Origin: Methanobrevibacter sp.
GTDB taxonomy: Archaea > Methanobacteriota > Methanobacteria > Methanobacteriales > Methanobacteriaceae
Direction of reading: 5' to 3'
Assembly (NCBI RefSeq): GCF_017409525.1
Contig: NZ_JAFQSO010000005.1
Coordinates: 1 to 49,849 of the forward strand
Length of the DNA: 49,849 nt
Shown here: one piece after another, positions 39,801-44,855 of the stretch
Layout: each line of letters begins with the position of its first letter
How positions within the stretch are numbered: the first letter of the stretch is position 1
Notes under the pieces: generated by a model
What the model was told of the DNA's origin: nothing
The model's database searches: none
Seen by the model: only the letters and a program-made list of their open reading frames with translations
Translations under genes and position numbers: made by a program

Positions 39801-41075
39801 TATCAGACCTACATGACTGTTTAAAGAAATATCGTAATTTTCAAACAAATCATTTGCAATGGAATTGCTGGATTTTTCCAGTTCTCCATAACTGACCTGA
39901 TTTACACCATCATCAACTGCAATTGCATCGGGATTTTCAAGCGCATGACGGCGGAAATATCCGGAAATCAGCAAATCCTCATCAACATCGGCATCTTCAC
40001 CTTTGCAGAAATCGGAAAGCAGCTTTTCTTCAGCCTCCGAAAGAATATTCACATCCTTTAAAAGACGATTTGGGAACTCCACGACATTATTAATCATGGA
40101 TTTGATATTATCCGCCATATGCTGAATGTAAATGTCTGAGAATAAATCTGCATTATAAACAATTTCCAAATGATTATTATATATATTCAATGTCAGGGCG
40201 GAATCGTAACCGTTATAGATGCATATGTTTTCATTTAAGTCGGAAAAATCATAAATGGAATAATAAGACAAATCTTCATCCACATAATTCTCTATACTTA
40301 CTTTAGTATGGCTGACCGCCCCATCATAAATAGAATTAAATTGATGCAAATAATCAGTGAAGGAGTCAGTGCTGTTTAAATCCATTTTTAAAATTGTTTT
40401 CAAACTCGATCCTTTTAATGGAATGTCCGTTTTCAGCAGACAACCATTCTGTCTGTTTATACGTGATAGGTACAGTGAAAAGGCGCTGGCATAAAAATTA
40501 AATATTGAACAATCCTGATTTTTAATGAAATTTGAAACCGATTCTTTATCAATCTCAATTTTGTGACGTTTATAATCACCAGATTTTAAATTATGGAATT
40601 TTACATAATCGCCTGCATTTAAACCAATGTCTCTCCAATATGCAGAATCCTCATCATAATCAGAAGAATTCAAGTAATTTTTAACATATTCATAATAACA
40701 AGTTAAATAATTTTCACCACGGACATCTTCAACATTATAAAAATCATTTAGTGAGGAGTAATTGAATATTGACGGGTGAATTATTGCCAATAGTGTAAAT
40801 TTTTCATTATTCTTTAAAACAAGGAATTTATATAAAAAGACATTTACGGTATCTTCAAATTCATAATTAAAAAAAGAATTTATAATGCTTTCAATATTTT
40901 CGGAATTTAAATTGGAGACATCCTTAATTTGATAATTCACATCAGAATTATTAATGAAAAACAGATTAGAATCATTATCAAATTGAAAATTCAATAAATA
41001 TTTAGCTCTATCAAAAACATCATTTATTAAATTATTCTTATAATCTAATTTAAATTTAATCATACAATAATTCAA
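27828..41075 (-). CDS. NRPS2: four-module non-ribosomal peptide synthetase with atypical loading module and terminal C domain
   Basis: 4415 residues. Approximate layout: C1 1-350; A1 365-850; T1 855-925; C2 940-1340; A2 1370-1850; T2 1860-1930; C3 1940-2340; A3 2370-2850; T3 2865-2930; C4 2945-3345; A4 3370-3850; T4 3870-3935; C5 3945-4400. All T domains have the Ser (GGNSL, GGDSL three times). C1 has lost HHxxxDG (IIHPSIFNYSS instead) and is presumably inactive. A1 reads SFIASYV where amino-acid-activating A domains have FDxS, so the Asp that binds the alpha-amino group is missing. C2 has HHVIFDG; C3, C4 and C5 read HHIICDA or HHIIFDA. C5 is last: there is no thioesterase or reductase, and it carries an insert of about 60 residues before its HH motif. 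Start: TTG 41075, with GGAGGG (41084-41089) spaced 8 nt. It differs from NRPS1 in A-domain style (YTSGTTGxPK). Confidence 0.94.
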   Translation of the reverse strand: MNYCMIKFKLDYKNNLINDVFDRAKYLLNFQFDNDSNLFFINNSDVNYQIKDVSNLNSENIESIINSFFNYEFEDTVNVFLYKFLVLKNNEKFTLLAIIHPSIFNYSSLNDFYNVEDVRGENYLTCYYEYVKNYLNSSDYDEDSAYWRDIGLNAGDYVKFHNLKSGDYKRHKIEIDKESVSNFIKNQDCSIFNFYASAFSLYLSRINRQNGCLLKTDIPLKGSSLKTILKMDLNSTDSFTDYLHQFNSIYDGAVSHTKVSIENYVDEDLSYYSIYDFSDLNENICIYNGYDSALTLNIYNNHLEIVYNADLFSDIYIQHMADNIKSMINNVVEFPNRLLKDVNILSEAEEKLLSDFCKGEDADVDEDLLISGYFRRHALENPDAIAVDDGVNQVSYGELEKSSNSIANDLFENYDISLNSHVGLILPRNYHFPELVLALNKLGAAFIPIDTIYPVNRIEHMLEISEAECIVTTKDIAGKLDLDFDIICIEDLNSDDDVDVEIVAAGENLFSIMFTSGTTGLPKGVKVTNHQLAGLFESFKNIFSFSYGDLIGCYLSFSFIASYVIFLAFLFGGGCRIFNENEQKDILALIKVLKENPMNSLFLPPTLAVPIMENEDIKLDYLVLAGGKLKELSKRQRSTQLINFYGTTEIVFGVTKVYDFEDIDDDNLPIGRPVTNTNVYILDEHSNQMPIGVPGEICVSSEYISPGYYNNPQLTSEVFVDNPYSDDENNKIMYRTGDIGFYNFDGDIEIIGREDDQLSVRGFRIGSGEILNIVNSIPEIENVYLDAENDTLSLYYTTNAELDINLIKEKLKDELPSYMVPSLFMELEEIPLNMNGKIDKARLKRMSAVNAEMDIEDDVLAGVVGAFKEVLDNDLVLVDDGFVELGGNSLSAMNLQILLKEKFGVTISSQEMIELSTPNNIGEYIKSNFKGTSCINELKYTFDEGCPLSESQLNVYLDEMTHDMGTRYNNPFIIEFKKGYSADQIRNALNKLSDVHPILKGRIIIKKDEMPSCIFDAKPEIKEGPLKDIQSFVRPFDLEKCLSRFLIIGEEDSTSLCMDIHHVIFDGSSINILLNTLYSILDGKNVDFVDDGILREISFEENLSSDYMDEAKTFMSNMLADRDEVQELLHSIGGDEESNYINTFDIDEDELTGFLKDHSITRNQFFSSVFAYTLSRFTGSSKVLFNILEDGRGHINHSQSVGMFVKTLQILMDCKNQTVDSYLEYSGSLVNTVMKNDLYPFRLLANEFDLKFDISFQYAHNLFSTLLDKDESGYCVNELEHDSEGDLTFFIFDVGEDKLGIRILYSDKFSNTFIETFTKTYMLILREMLNVDKLGEINYIGNDHLNILDSFNQTEHDLKYDCVLDAFNRQLTENPDNILTLSDYASYTYSQIAYIVNSLNSLLKQHEVRDNDIVTVFVDRNHWTLITALSCLSQGITYVPIDENHPDKRIEFMIRQSESKAIIVTDTFQKRVEKIDDESNVNLNIINISSLLDDVKTSNHVDYVDSSVNDVACIFYTSGTTGNPKAVQMTTVGILNLIEYYVDSTGFESDDVLGIFVSVGFDVSLEQFASVFTGGSVTYVPNDIRLNIFKLNDYFINYGVTHTLITTQVAKLFVNTVSETSLKYLQTAGEKLGSITPPKNYIISDVYGPTEANYISSIEVQNKIDDSSVGMLNWNTKAYILDNELRRVPLGAVGEIYLSGYQTTKGYFKNPKENEKALFQNPFDGKIEGYNKMYKTGDLGRYLQDGSIAIIGRADSQVKIRGNRVELSEIEQTIRRIDEIEDVTIQTVKNGPNNELVAYVVVPDFEGDVVEYIKDYMGQCKPEYMVPSFVVSIDKIPLNVNGKVNKRLLPAVNVDNLGSEYVAPRNKLEKDIVEAFEEVFNRERIGIYDDFTQLGGDSLTAIKLLAILGDYNLSAGDILSLNTPQAIADNINENNVEFDLDVYSIDSGCPLNESQLNIYLDIVVNEKADAYLLPIYMEFSKGHNLNEITDALNKMFEVHPILNMCISDEYDVPYLIRNSKPQIIVESDVDDDFIIEFLTRSFDLHDSLCRFLVIENDGSYDFYGAFHHIICDAKSCATFKENLRAILKGQTLEVDDSFLKVSAFAQKIQESELFLKAHDFYDNMLVECNGAGILLNSIGADGAGTAQIDLDLDGSIFLNQPHINENMLFTSVFAYTLSRFTGNDKALFNIIDNGRSRFNNYDAMGMYVNTLPLLVDCSNRDISSFIEYVTSLVYDVQSYNYYPFRLLANEHDIDANILFQFVPEWIDNDDNNVREVYEKLGILRNMDDLNADLTFEVLKKDSAYYLNVIYCDKYSCDFINHFIQSYKLILHGILIANKLSDINYTSNEDIKLLDDYNNTEYNLVYDDVLDAFNDNLAQYPDSPLVSMDNNIYSHAECAFIAFKIAELLKQAEVNVDDCVAFVCECSEWYLFNVLSILSIGAVPVPIDNNLPDQRIEFMIKDSNSKVIITDNENYNHLHDLFNDRIFVNVSGIVEESIGTLSYLPVVYGNLAGILYTSGTTGIPKGVKITRKSVLNLAAHYVDAQKLTHDDIYALYPSIGFDAGYKSIFKVLYSGAQLVIIPEDIKYDMDRLNEYLIGNNVGHVFITTQVSKLFMQNVNNNSLKVLSVGGEKLGKFESPKNYIVMDDYGPTEAFAFITSIDISQKTDDTSIGILNYNSKAYILDQECRRVPCGAVGELYLAGHQIADGYLNREEETVKSFVDNPFDGGIMYRTGDMVRMLPDNTLAIVGRRDSQVKIRGNRVELSEIETLIREIDYVEDVTVQAIKNGDNNELVAYVVVSGETYGLKDNICNYVGEYKPDYMVPSFVVLLDEIPLTINGKVDKRALPEVNLTSLHAEYAAPRNMVEKDIVEAFENVFNHDKIGIYDDFILIGGDSLTAIKLVSVIKDYNVSVADILSLRTPYDIAKNIIKSDMQFDLDIYSVDSGCPLNESQLNVYLDIMANDKKDSYLIPLSMNISEEYDIDDVKNALDVMLEVHPILGMCVSDDFDVPYLVKGSKPSITVESNVSDDFINNLVEPFDLHDSLCRFLIVENDDGFSLFAVFHHIIFDALSDSVFKQDLQSILDGNAVDLDVSFLKVSAFSQQIVETGAFVKADEFYESMLADVDEAGELLDSVLSDGQGSVLIDLDLDQDIINSFLDKHNASQNLLFSGAFAYTLSRFVGSEKVLFNIVENGRDRFANYDSIGMFVNTLPLLVDCKNQNIDSFMNHMFDRVYGVMRYNYYPFRLLANKYDINSNILFQFIPEWIKDTSNFEDIYDNELLSNMDDLIADLTVEIIQRDNNYILSILYSDKYSSDFINHFIESYKLILKCMVNVSNLSDISYISSRDLVVLDEINETSHDLYYSDILDAFNDNLSKYPNNNLVLADNVSYTYAEAAFLIDKIQKLLIDNNIGSNDTVSVFVERNHWVLLSNLAVLSVGASYVPIDENHPINRMKYMVENSNSKAIITTNHFQNRVDELIEELDSTPTVINVSSLSESVGELNSLNYHNPTDNDVACILFTSGTTGNPKAVQVGRHSIANMVSYYQHNSNFTSDDVYGVFASVGFDISLQHYVALLTGGSVIWIPNDIKLNIRKLNEYFIKYGVTHTIITTQVSKLFVQSIDYTSIKNLCAVGEKLGAVTPPENYAFIDVYGPTEATSSMTSINVRDKIDDSSVGGPDWNTKIYVLDSHQRRVPFGAVGELYISGYQVSKGYLNNPEANRKAFFTNPFDGEIQGYETMYKTGDVVRLLPDGTVGFIGRNDSQVKIRGNRVELSEIESTIRKIDYVTDITVQTIKHDANNEIVAYVVVNNDLDEIELKNSICDHVSKHKPEYMVPSYVVKLDEIPLNVNGKVDKRALPDVDRDSLYAEYVAPRDENEKEIVKAFEKALDLDKISIYDDFIRLGGDSLIAIKLLNYIESDDITIADIFTFRTPEAIARNMSEFSFDLDIYSLEAGCPLNSAQINVFADVNIYNKVNAYHMPNYISISKKYGLEKILDSLDKLLDMHPILSTHLSERYEINDNDISNSDLLKDLITTVKKFGIKEILNIIKKYGIMDVKGLYKMIKTTVKLFKEEYPYLVMGEKPPILVESKLDKDILINFFAESFDLYNYLSKFMIVESEESYYLFYMVHHIIFDAVSAGVFKHDFMTLLDGGSIGFDDTFLKTSAFTHQIKNTEKFDEAAEFYHPMLSNLDDVGILLEDDSSAEGYNMSSYDLEFDKIAFKSFLRNAGISENVLFTSVFSYALSQLVNSNKVIFTMIENGRDRFSENFIGMTSNVMPMVIDCRDQSINSYVGDVADTVYGVLRHSYYPILLLYQKYDFEVNILFQYVPNWIADEFIEDVNSIKDMDSEEIMNYILNNFSDYLTELFVQVYQNGDDYTLFITHSNKFSDKLVEDFKNMFMSILSNIISADMSSDLSDTLK

Positions 41076-41083
41076 AAAAGGAA

Positions 41084-41134
41084 CCCTCCAATAGGATTAT
41101 CAATATAATATTGACATCATCATCATATAAATTT
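41084..41134 (-). promoter_or_regulatory. NRPS2 promoter, palindrome and ribosome binding site
   Basis: On the minus strand, a TATA-like TTTATATGATG (about 41121-41134) is followed by a perfect 15-nt inverted repeat TCAATATAATATTGA (41100-41114) and then GGAGGG (41084-41089). The palindrome would overlap the expected transcription start, a typical place for a repressor site. Confidence 0.45.
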
Positions 41135-41204
41135 TTACTAAAAAGAATATTTGACCCTTTCAAAAACTTGCATGTTACCTTATTTTTATTGCCATTGATG
41201 AAAT

Positions 41205-41455
41205 ATCCTTAATAATTTTTGTTGTGCATCAATATAGTTATGTCCATTAACCTCTTTTACAACATCACCAATCAGCAATGGTGAATCTGGATTGTGCAAC
41301 TTTTGGTTCTTTTTAACCAGCTTCATGTTGCTGTTGGCGTGACGCACTTTAAATTATCTACTACTTTTAGTGAAATTTGTTCGATACAATACGAATAAAA
41401 AAATTAAAAAGTAAATGAATAATCTATTACTTTTTAGTTAAATTTATTTCAAAAA
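41205..41455 (-). repeat. intergenic repeat family, copy E (upstream of NRPS2)
   Basis: Minus-strand frame FKVRHANSNMKLVKKNQ, continuing to DVVKEVNGHNYIDAQQKLL. The conserved part is unbroken and preceded by an in-frame TAA, but it reads past the usual stop. The AT-rich tail (41350-41455) has two copies of the AGTAATAGAT/AGTAGTAGATAATT motif and TCGTATTGTATCGAAC. Together with the NRPS2 leader it fills the 390-bp gap to the GNAT gene; nothing else is seen there. Confidence 0.75.
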
Positions 41456-41465
41456 AAATAAGACA

Positions 41466-41945
41466 TTATAATTCAATATAATATGGACATATATTAGCGA
41501 ATTCATCATTATCTAATCTTAATCCTTTTGGAATGACGCCAAGTTGTTTGAATCCTAACTTTTCATACAGGTGTCTTGCAGATAAATTATCTTCAACAAC
41601 TGCATTGAACTGAAGAATTAGAAAATCAAGTTCTTTTGCTTTTTCAATAGAATCCGAAACCAATTTTTGGCCAATGTGTTTTCCTCTTGCTTTTGAAGAC
41701 ACTGCATAGCTAGCATTGGCAATATGACTGCATCTTCCCACATTATTTGGATGGAGAATGTACAGTCCGAGAATTTCACCGTCAAATGCAACTCCAACAT
41801 GACTTTGACTGTTGAAAAAAGCAAAACCAGTCTTTAATGTCAGTGCTTCTTCTTGTGGAAATGCATTGCCCTCCTCTACAATTTCATTCCAGATTGAAAT
41901 CATTTCAGGCAAATCATCCTTGGTGAATCCTCTAATAATCATCAT
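41466..41945 (-). CDS. GNAT-family N-acetyltransferase
   Basis: 159 residues with the complete GNAT fold in one domain: IRGFTKDDLPEMISIWNEIV at the N-terminus, GVAFDGEILGLYIL (beta 4 region), the acetyl-CoA pyrophosphate loop K85-ARGKHIGQKLV, and the C-terminal NLSARHLYEKLGFKQLGVIP. It transfers an acetyl group from acetyl-CoA to an amine; the acceptor is unknown. ATG 41945 has no ribosome binding site but is 25-30 nt from a TATA box (TTTTATATAA at 41968-41977), so the mRNA is probably leaderless. A second ATG follows directly. Resistance to, or tailoring of, a nearby peptide product is possible but unsupported. Confidence 0.87.
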   Translation of the reverse strand: MMIIRGFTKDDLPEMISIWNEIVEEGNAFPQEEALTLKTGFAFFNSQSHVGVAFDGEILGLYILHPNNVGRCSHIANASYAVSSKARGKHIGQKLVSDSIEKAKELDFLILQFNAVVEDNLSARHLYEKLGFKQLGVIPKGLRLDNDEFANICPYYIEL

Positions 41946-41967
41946 TTAGTAAATTTAAAAATAATGT

Positions 41968-41977
41968 TATATAAAAT
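41968..41977 (-). promoter_or_regulatory. TATA box of the GNAT gene (leaderless)
   Basis: TTTTATATAA centred 27 nt before ATG 41945, placing transcription start at or next to the start codon. Confidence 0.5.
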
Positions 41978-42079
41978 TTACATCAACAACCTCTATTTAC
42001 AATATGAAACTTGTTTTTGAAAAGTATTTGATGAGAATTATTCCATATCATTCCCCCAACTGATAGTACGTAATATTCA

Positions 42080-43279
42080 CTAAATTTCATCACCCAATAA
42101 GAAATCCAATATATTCATATGTTTTATTCCATCTTGGGACATGTCAAATTCATCGGTTGATATGACATATTTCGGATAATTGTCCTTAACCAGAAGCAAG
42201 GGTCTGAATTCCCTTTCAATTGTCTCCTCGTGTGACAGTTCCCTTGTTACTTGAACATAGATTCTTTCACCCATTTTTTTGCAGACAAAATCAATCTCAT
42301 AATTTCCAACACAACCGATAGTTATTTCATATCCTCTTCTTAAAAGTTCAAAATAGACAATATTTTCCATTATTCTGCTGTTATTAACCTGATTTCTGCC
42401 TATGCGCACCTGGTTGAATCCCTGATCGACACAATAATACTTTTCATTAATGGAAATTATTTTTTTACCTTCCAAATCTTCCCTTTGAACTTTACACAAG
42501 AGACAAGCATTTGTAAGATAATCCAAGTAATTGTATATGGTTTTTGGAGAAACCTTTATCTTCTCTTTTGTGCGCAGATAATCGGAAATGCTTTTTGAAG
42601 AAACTATTTTTCCAGTATTATCAAGGATAAAATCAACTATTCTTGTAAGCAATCCAGTATCTCGAATGTTATATCTTTCAATAATGTCTTTTAGAAATAT
42701 TGAATTAAAAATATCATTTAAATATTCTGTTTTATCGATTTCAGATTCGAGAGAAAGCAGAAATGGAAATCCTCCATAAATCAAATAATCAGCAAATGCC
42801 TTTTTATTAGGGGGTATTTTTTTATAGTCGAGATATTCCTTAAATGAAAACGGATACATTTTGATTTCCATATATCTTCCAGCGAGATGAGTGGCCAATT
42901 CTCCGGACAACAGTTTTGAATTGGAACCTGTCAAGTATATATCACAGTCATAATCTACACGAAAGCTGTTGATTGACTTTTCCCATTCGTCAACATTTTG
43001 AATCTCATCAAAAAACATGTAGATTTTACCATCCATATCTTTTGTCAAATCCCTTACAAGCAGATCCAATTCACGAGGATTTGAAACATTCCTGTATTTT
43101 GCACTTTCAAAATTAATTAAAAGAATATTATCTTTACTTATTCCTCTTTCAAGCAGTTCTTCTATAATTAAATTAAACATGTAAGACTTGCCGCATCGCC
43201 TTACGCCAACAATGATTTTAATGATATCCTTATCAATCAATGAAGAAATCCTATTCAAATACAACTCTCTCTTTACCAT
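42080..43279 (-). CDS. AAA ATPase with DUF4143 domain
   Basis: 399 residues. Walker A is GVRRCGKS (residues 25-32), Walker B IYMFFDEIQ (85-93), followed by sensor LTGSNSKLLSGELATHLAGR. The C-terminal DUF4143 part has a winged-helix-like stretch (SISDYLRTKEKIKVSPKTIYNYL) and a PD-(D/E)XK-like core (GNYEIDFVCKK, then IYVQV). This family is common in archaea and gut bacteria, often in many variable copies, with no settled function. ATG 43279 has no ribosome binding site; a TATA box at 43302-43312 lies about 28 nt upstream, suggesting a leaderless mRNA. Confidence 0.88.
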   Translation of the reverse strand: MVKRELYLNRISSLIDKDIIKIIVGVRRCGKSYMFNLIIEELLERGISKDNILLINFESAKYRNVSNPRELDLLVRDLTKDMDGKIYMFFDEIQNVDEWEKSINSFRVDYDCDIYLTGSNSKLLSGELATHLAGRYMEIKMYPFSFKEYLDYKKIPPNKKAFADYLIYGGFPFLLSLESEIDKTEYLNDIFNSIFLKDIIERYNIRDTGLLTRIVDFILDNTGKIVSSKSISDYLRTKEKIKVSPKTIYNYLDYLTNACLLCKVQREDLEGKKIISINEKYYCVDQGFNQVRIGRNQVNNSRIMENIVYFELLRRGYEITIGCVGNYEIDFVCKKMGERIYVQVTRELSHEETIEREFRPLLLVKDNYPKYVISTDEFDMSQDGIKHMNILDFLLGDEI

Positions 43280-43301
43280 AATTATACTTATGAAATTATT
43301 A

Positions 43302-43312
43302 ACATATAAGTT
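43302..43312 (-). promoter_or_regulatory. TATA box of the AAA/DUF4143 gene (leaderless)
   Basis: AAACTTATATG centred about 27 nt upstream of ATG 43279. Between here and 43398 the sequence is plain AT-rich. Confidence 0.45.
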
Positions 43313-43397
43313 TATGTTTTTTTAAAAATAAAAATTATAAACATATATAAATATTGATTTTATTATATAAAAATTATTGTAGTATAAGTTAATAAAT

Positions 43398-43665
43398 TAA
43401 AATAATCTTTGTTGAGAATCAATATAGCTAGGTTCATTAACTTCTTTTACAACATCCCCCTCTTTAACATCACCTATCAGCAAAGGGTGAATCAGGATTA
43501 TGCAACTTTTTGTTCCTTTTGACCAGCTTCATGTTGGCGTTTGCATAATACATATCGAATTATCCACTACATTTAGTGAAATTTGTTCGATACAATACGA
43601 AAAAAATGATCAAAAGTAGATAAATTATCTACTACTTTTTAGTGAAATTTTCAATGGATACATTG
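43398..43665 (-). repeat. intergenic repeat family, copy F
   Basis: Minus-strand frame from ATG: MYYANANMKLVKRNKKL, then HNPDSP. One inserted base shifts the frame, and the rest reads in the next frame to SYIDSQQRLF and a TAA. The tail contains a perfect 19-bp palindrome AGTAGATAAATTATCTACT (43615-43633) and a second partial copy of the same motif (43557-43585). It fills most of the 397-bp gap between the ATPase and the acyltransferase; nothing else is seen there. Confidence 0.75.
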
Positions 43666-43676
43666 ATTTAGTTACT

Positions 43677-44765
43677 TTAAACGGTTCTTAACTTTTTAAT
43701 GCCCAAGGCAAGCAGCGTAGCCAATACTATCATGCAAAGAGCAAGTACGGAACTCAACAAATCATTCATCACAAGGTTCTTGAAGAAGTAGGCTATCAGA
43801 ATTCCTGTTACCGGTACAAAGAACCATTGAATTATATAAATATTGTTGATGTTGCTGCTTAAAATTTTAGATACGTTAATAACTGCATCAGGCACATATT
43901 TAACCAGCCAATAGCACAGACCAATCACTCCATGGGCATTGATTATACAGAATGTCGCATCCAAAGTATTCATGAAGTAATATAAGTGAATGTCATCAGA
44001 CAGAATTCCTCCCCATAGCTTTGTAGATACGAAGAAGTATATTAAAGCAATTACTATATAAATTGGCCAGAATTTGAAGAAATCTCCCTTATCCTTAGCC
44101 TTTATAAAGTACTGTCCCCAAATATATCCTCCAACCGGAAATATAAACCAATTGAATAGTGGAAAAGCACTAAATCCTCCTTTAGTACCGATGAAGTTAG
44201 CGAAAATCAAGTTTAAAACAGGAATGCCCAAATCAGTCTCTTTCAATAATGTTCCGATTATGGACATGACAACTGCAATGACTATCAGCTTCTTGTTTGA
44301 AACCTCGAATTTCTTCAGGATTCCCATGGCAATGAATGACAAACCGGCAAATGCAAGGATATCAACACAAAACAGCAAAAGTCCTCCATATATAGGGAAA
44401 GCATCCCAATTGCCTAAAAGAGTTCCAGAGAGGAAATGAGGTATGAACCACTCAAATATGTTTACCAAAATGCCCAAGAGGTATAATTTTACCCCTCTTT
44501 TTATCATTACATCCCCTTGGCTGTGCCTTGAATAAACGATGCCCACACCCATACAGAACATGAAAATAGGTGCGGCATAAGGCCTGCCCAAAATATTACC
44601 TACAACAAATTCGTAAACTGGACTAAGGGCAGAATTATAATTCATAACCACCCACATGGTGTGAAGAAAGACCATGAAAATAATGGATAATGCCTTAGCA
44701 ATATCCAATTCAACCTGCCGACCAGTATTGACATTTTCCTTAGAAAATAAATTATCAAAATACAT
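43677..44765 (-). CDS. membrane acyltransferase (DUF1624/HGSNAT-like)
   Basis: 362 residues with about ten membrane segments. The first has RQVELDIAKALSIIFMVFLHT, with the conserved R-x-x-x-LD-x-x-K/R and His of the heparan-alpha-glucosaminide acetyltransferase-like (DUF1624) and acyltransferase-3-like families. Such proteins carry acyl groups across the membrane onto sugars or cell-surface polymers. ATG 44765 follows GTGATAAT. It is read after the adhesin gene, with a gap of about 80 bp. Modification of surface glycans is the usual role in this family; a specific substrate cannot be read. Confidence 0.8.
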   Translation of the reverse strand: MYFDNLFSKENVNTGRQVELDIAKALSIIFMVFLHTMWVVMNYNSALSPVYEFVVGNILGRPYAAPIFMFCMGVGIVYSRHSQGDVMIKRGVKLYLLGILVNIFEWFIPHFLSGTLLGNWDAFPIYGGLLLFCVDILAFAGLSFIAMGILKKFEVSNKKLIVIAVVMSIIGTLLKETDLGIPVLNLIFANFIGTKGGFSAFPLFNWFIFPVGGYIWGQYFIKAKDKGDFFKFWPIYIVIALIYFFVSTKLWGGILSDDIHLYYFMNTLDATFCIINAHGVIGLCYWLVKYVPDAVINVSKILSSNINNIYIIQWFFVPVTGILIAYFFKNLVMNDLLSSVLALCMIVLATLLALGIKKLRTV

Positions 44766-44827
44766 ATTATCACTTAATTGTTGTCATATGCTCTCAGCTA
44801 AATCTTACACAAACATTCCACTTAAAA

Positions 44828-44855
44828 GAATTGAAAAGATAAGGATTTTCAATTC
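44828..44855 (-). terminator. hairpin at the end of the second adhesin gene
   Basis: A perfect 10-bp stem (GAATTGAAAA 44828-44837, TTTTCAATTC 44846-44855) with an 8-nt loop overlaps the adhesin stop codon. Its minus-strand end is T-rich, but the following T-tract is short, so termination may be partial and the acyltransferase could be read through. Confidence 0.45.

Noticed and set aside
25996-41075. NRPS2 and the MFS gene as a single operon
   Set aside because: A 443-bp gap with a repeat copy and a separate TATA-like element lies between them; same direction alone is not enough.
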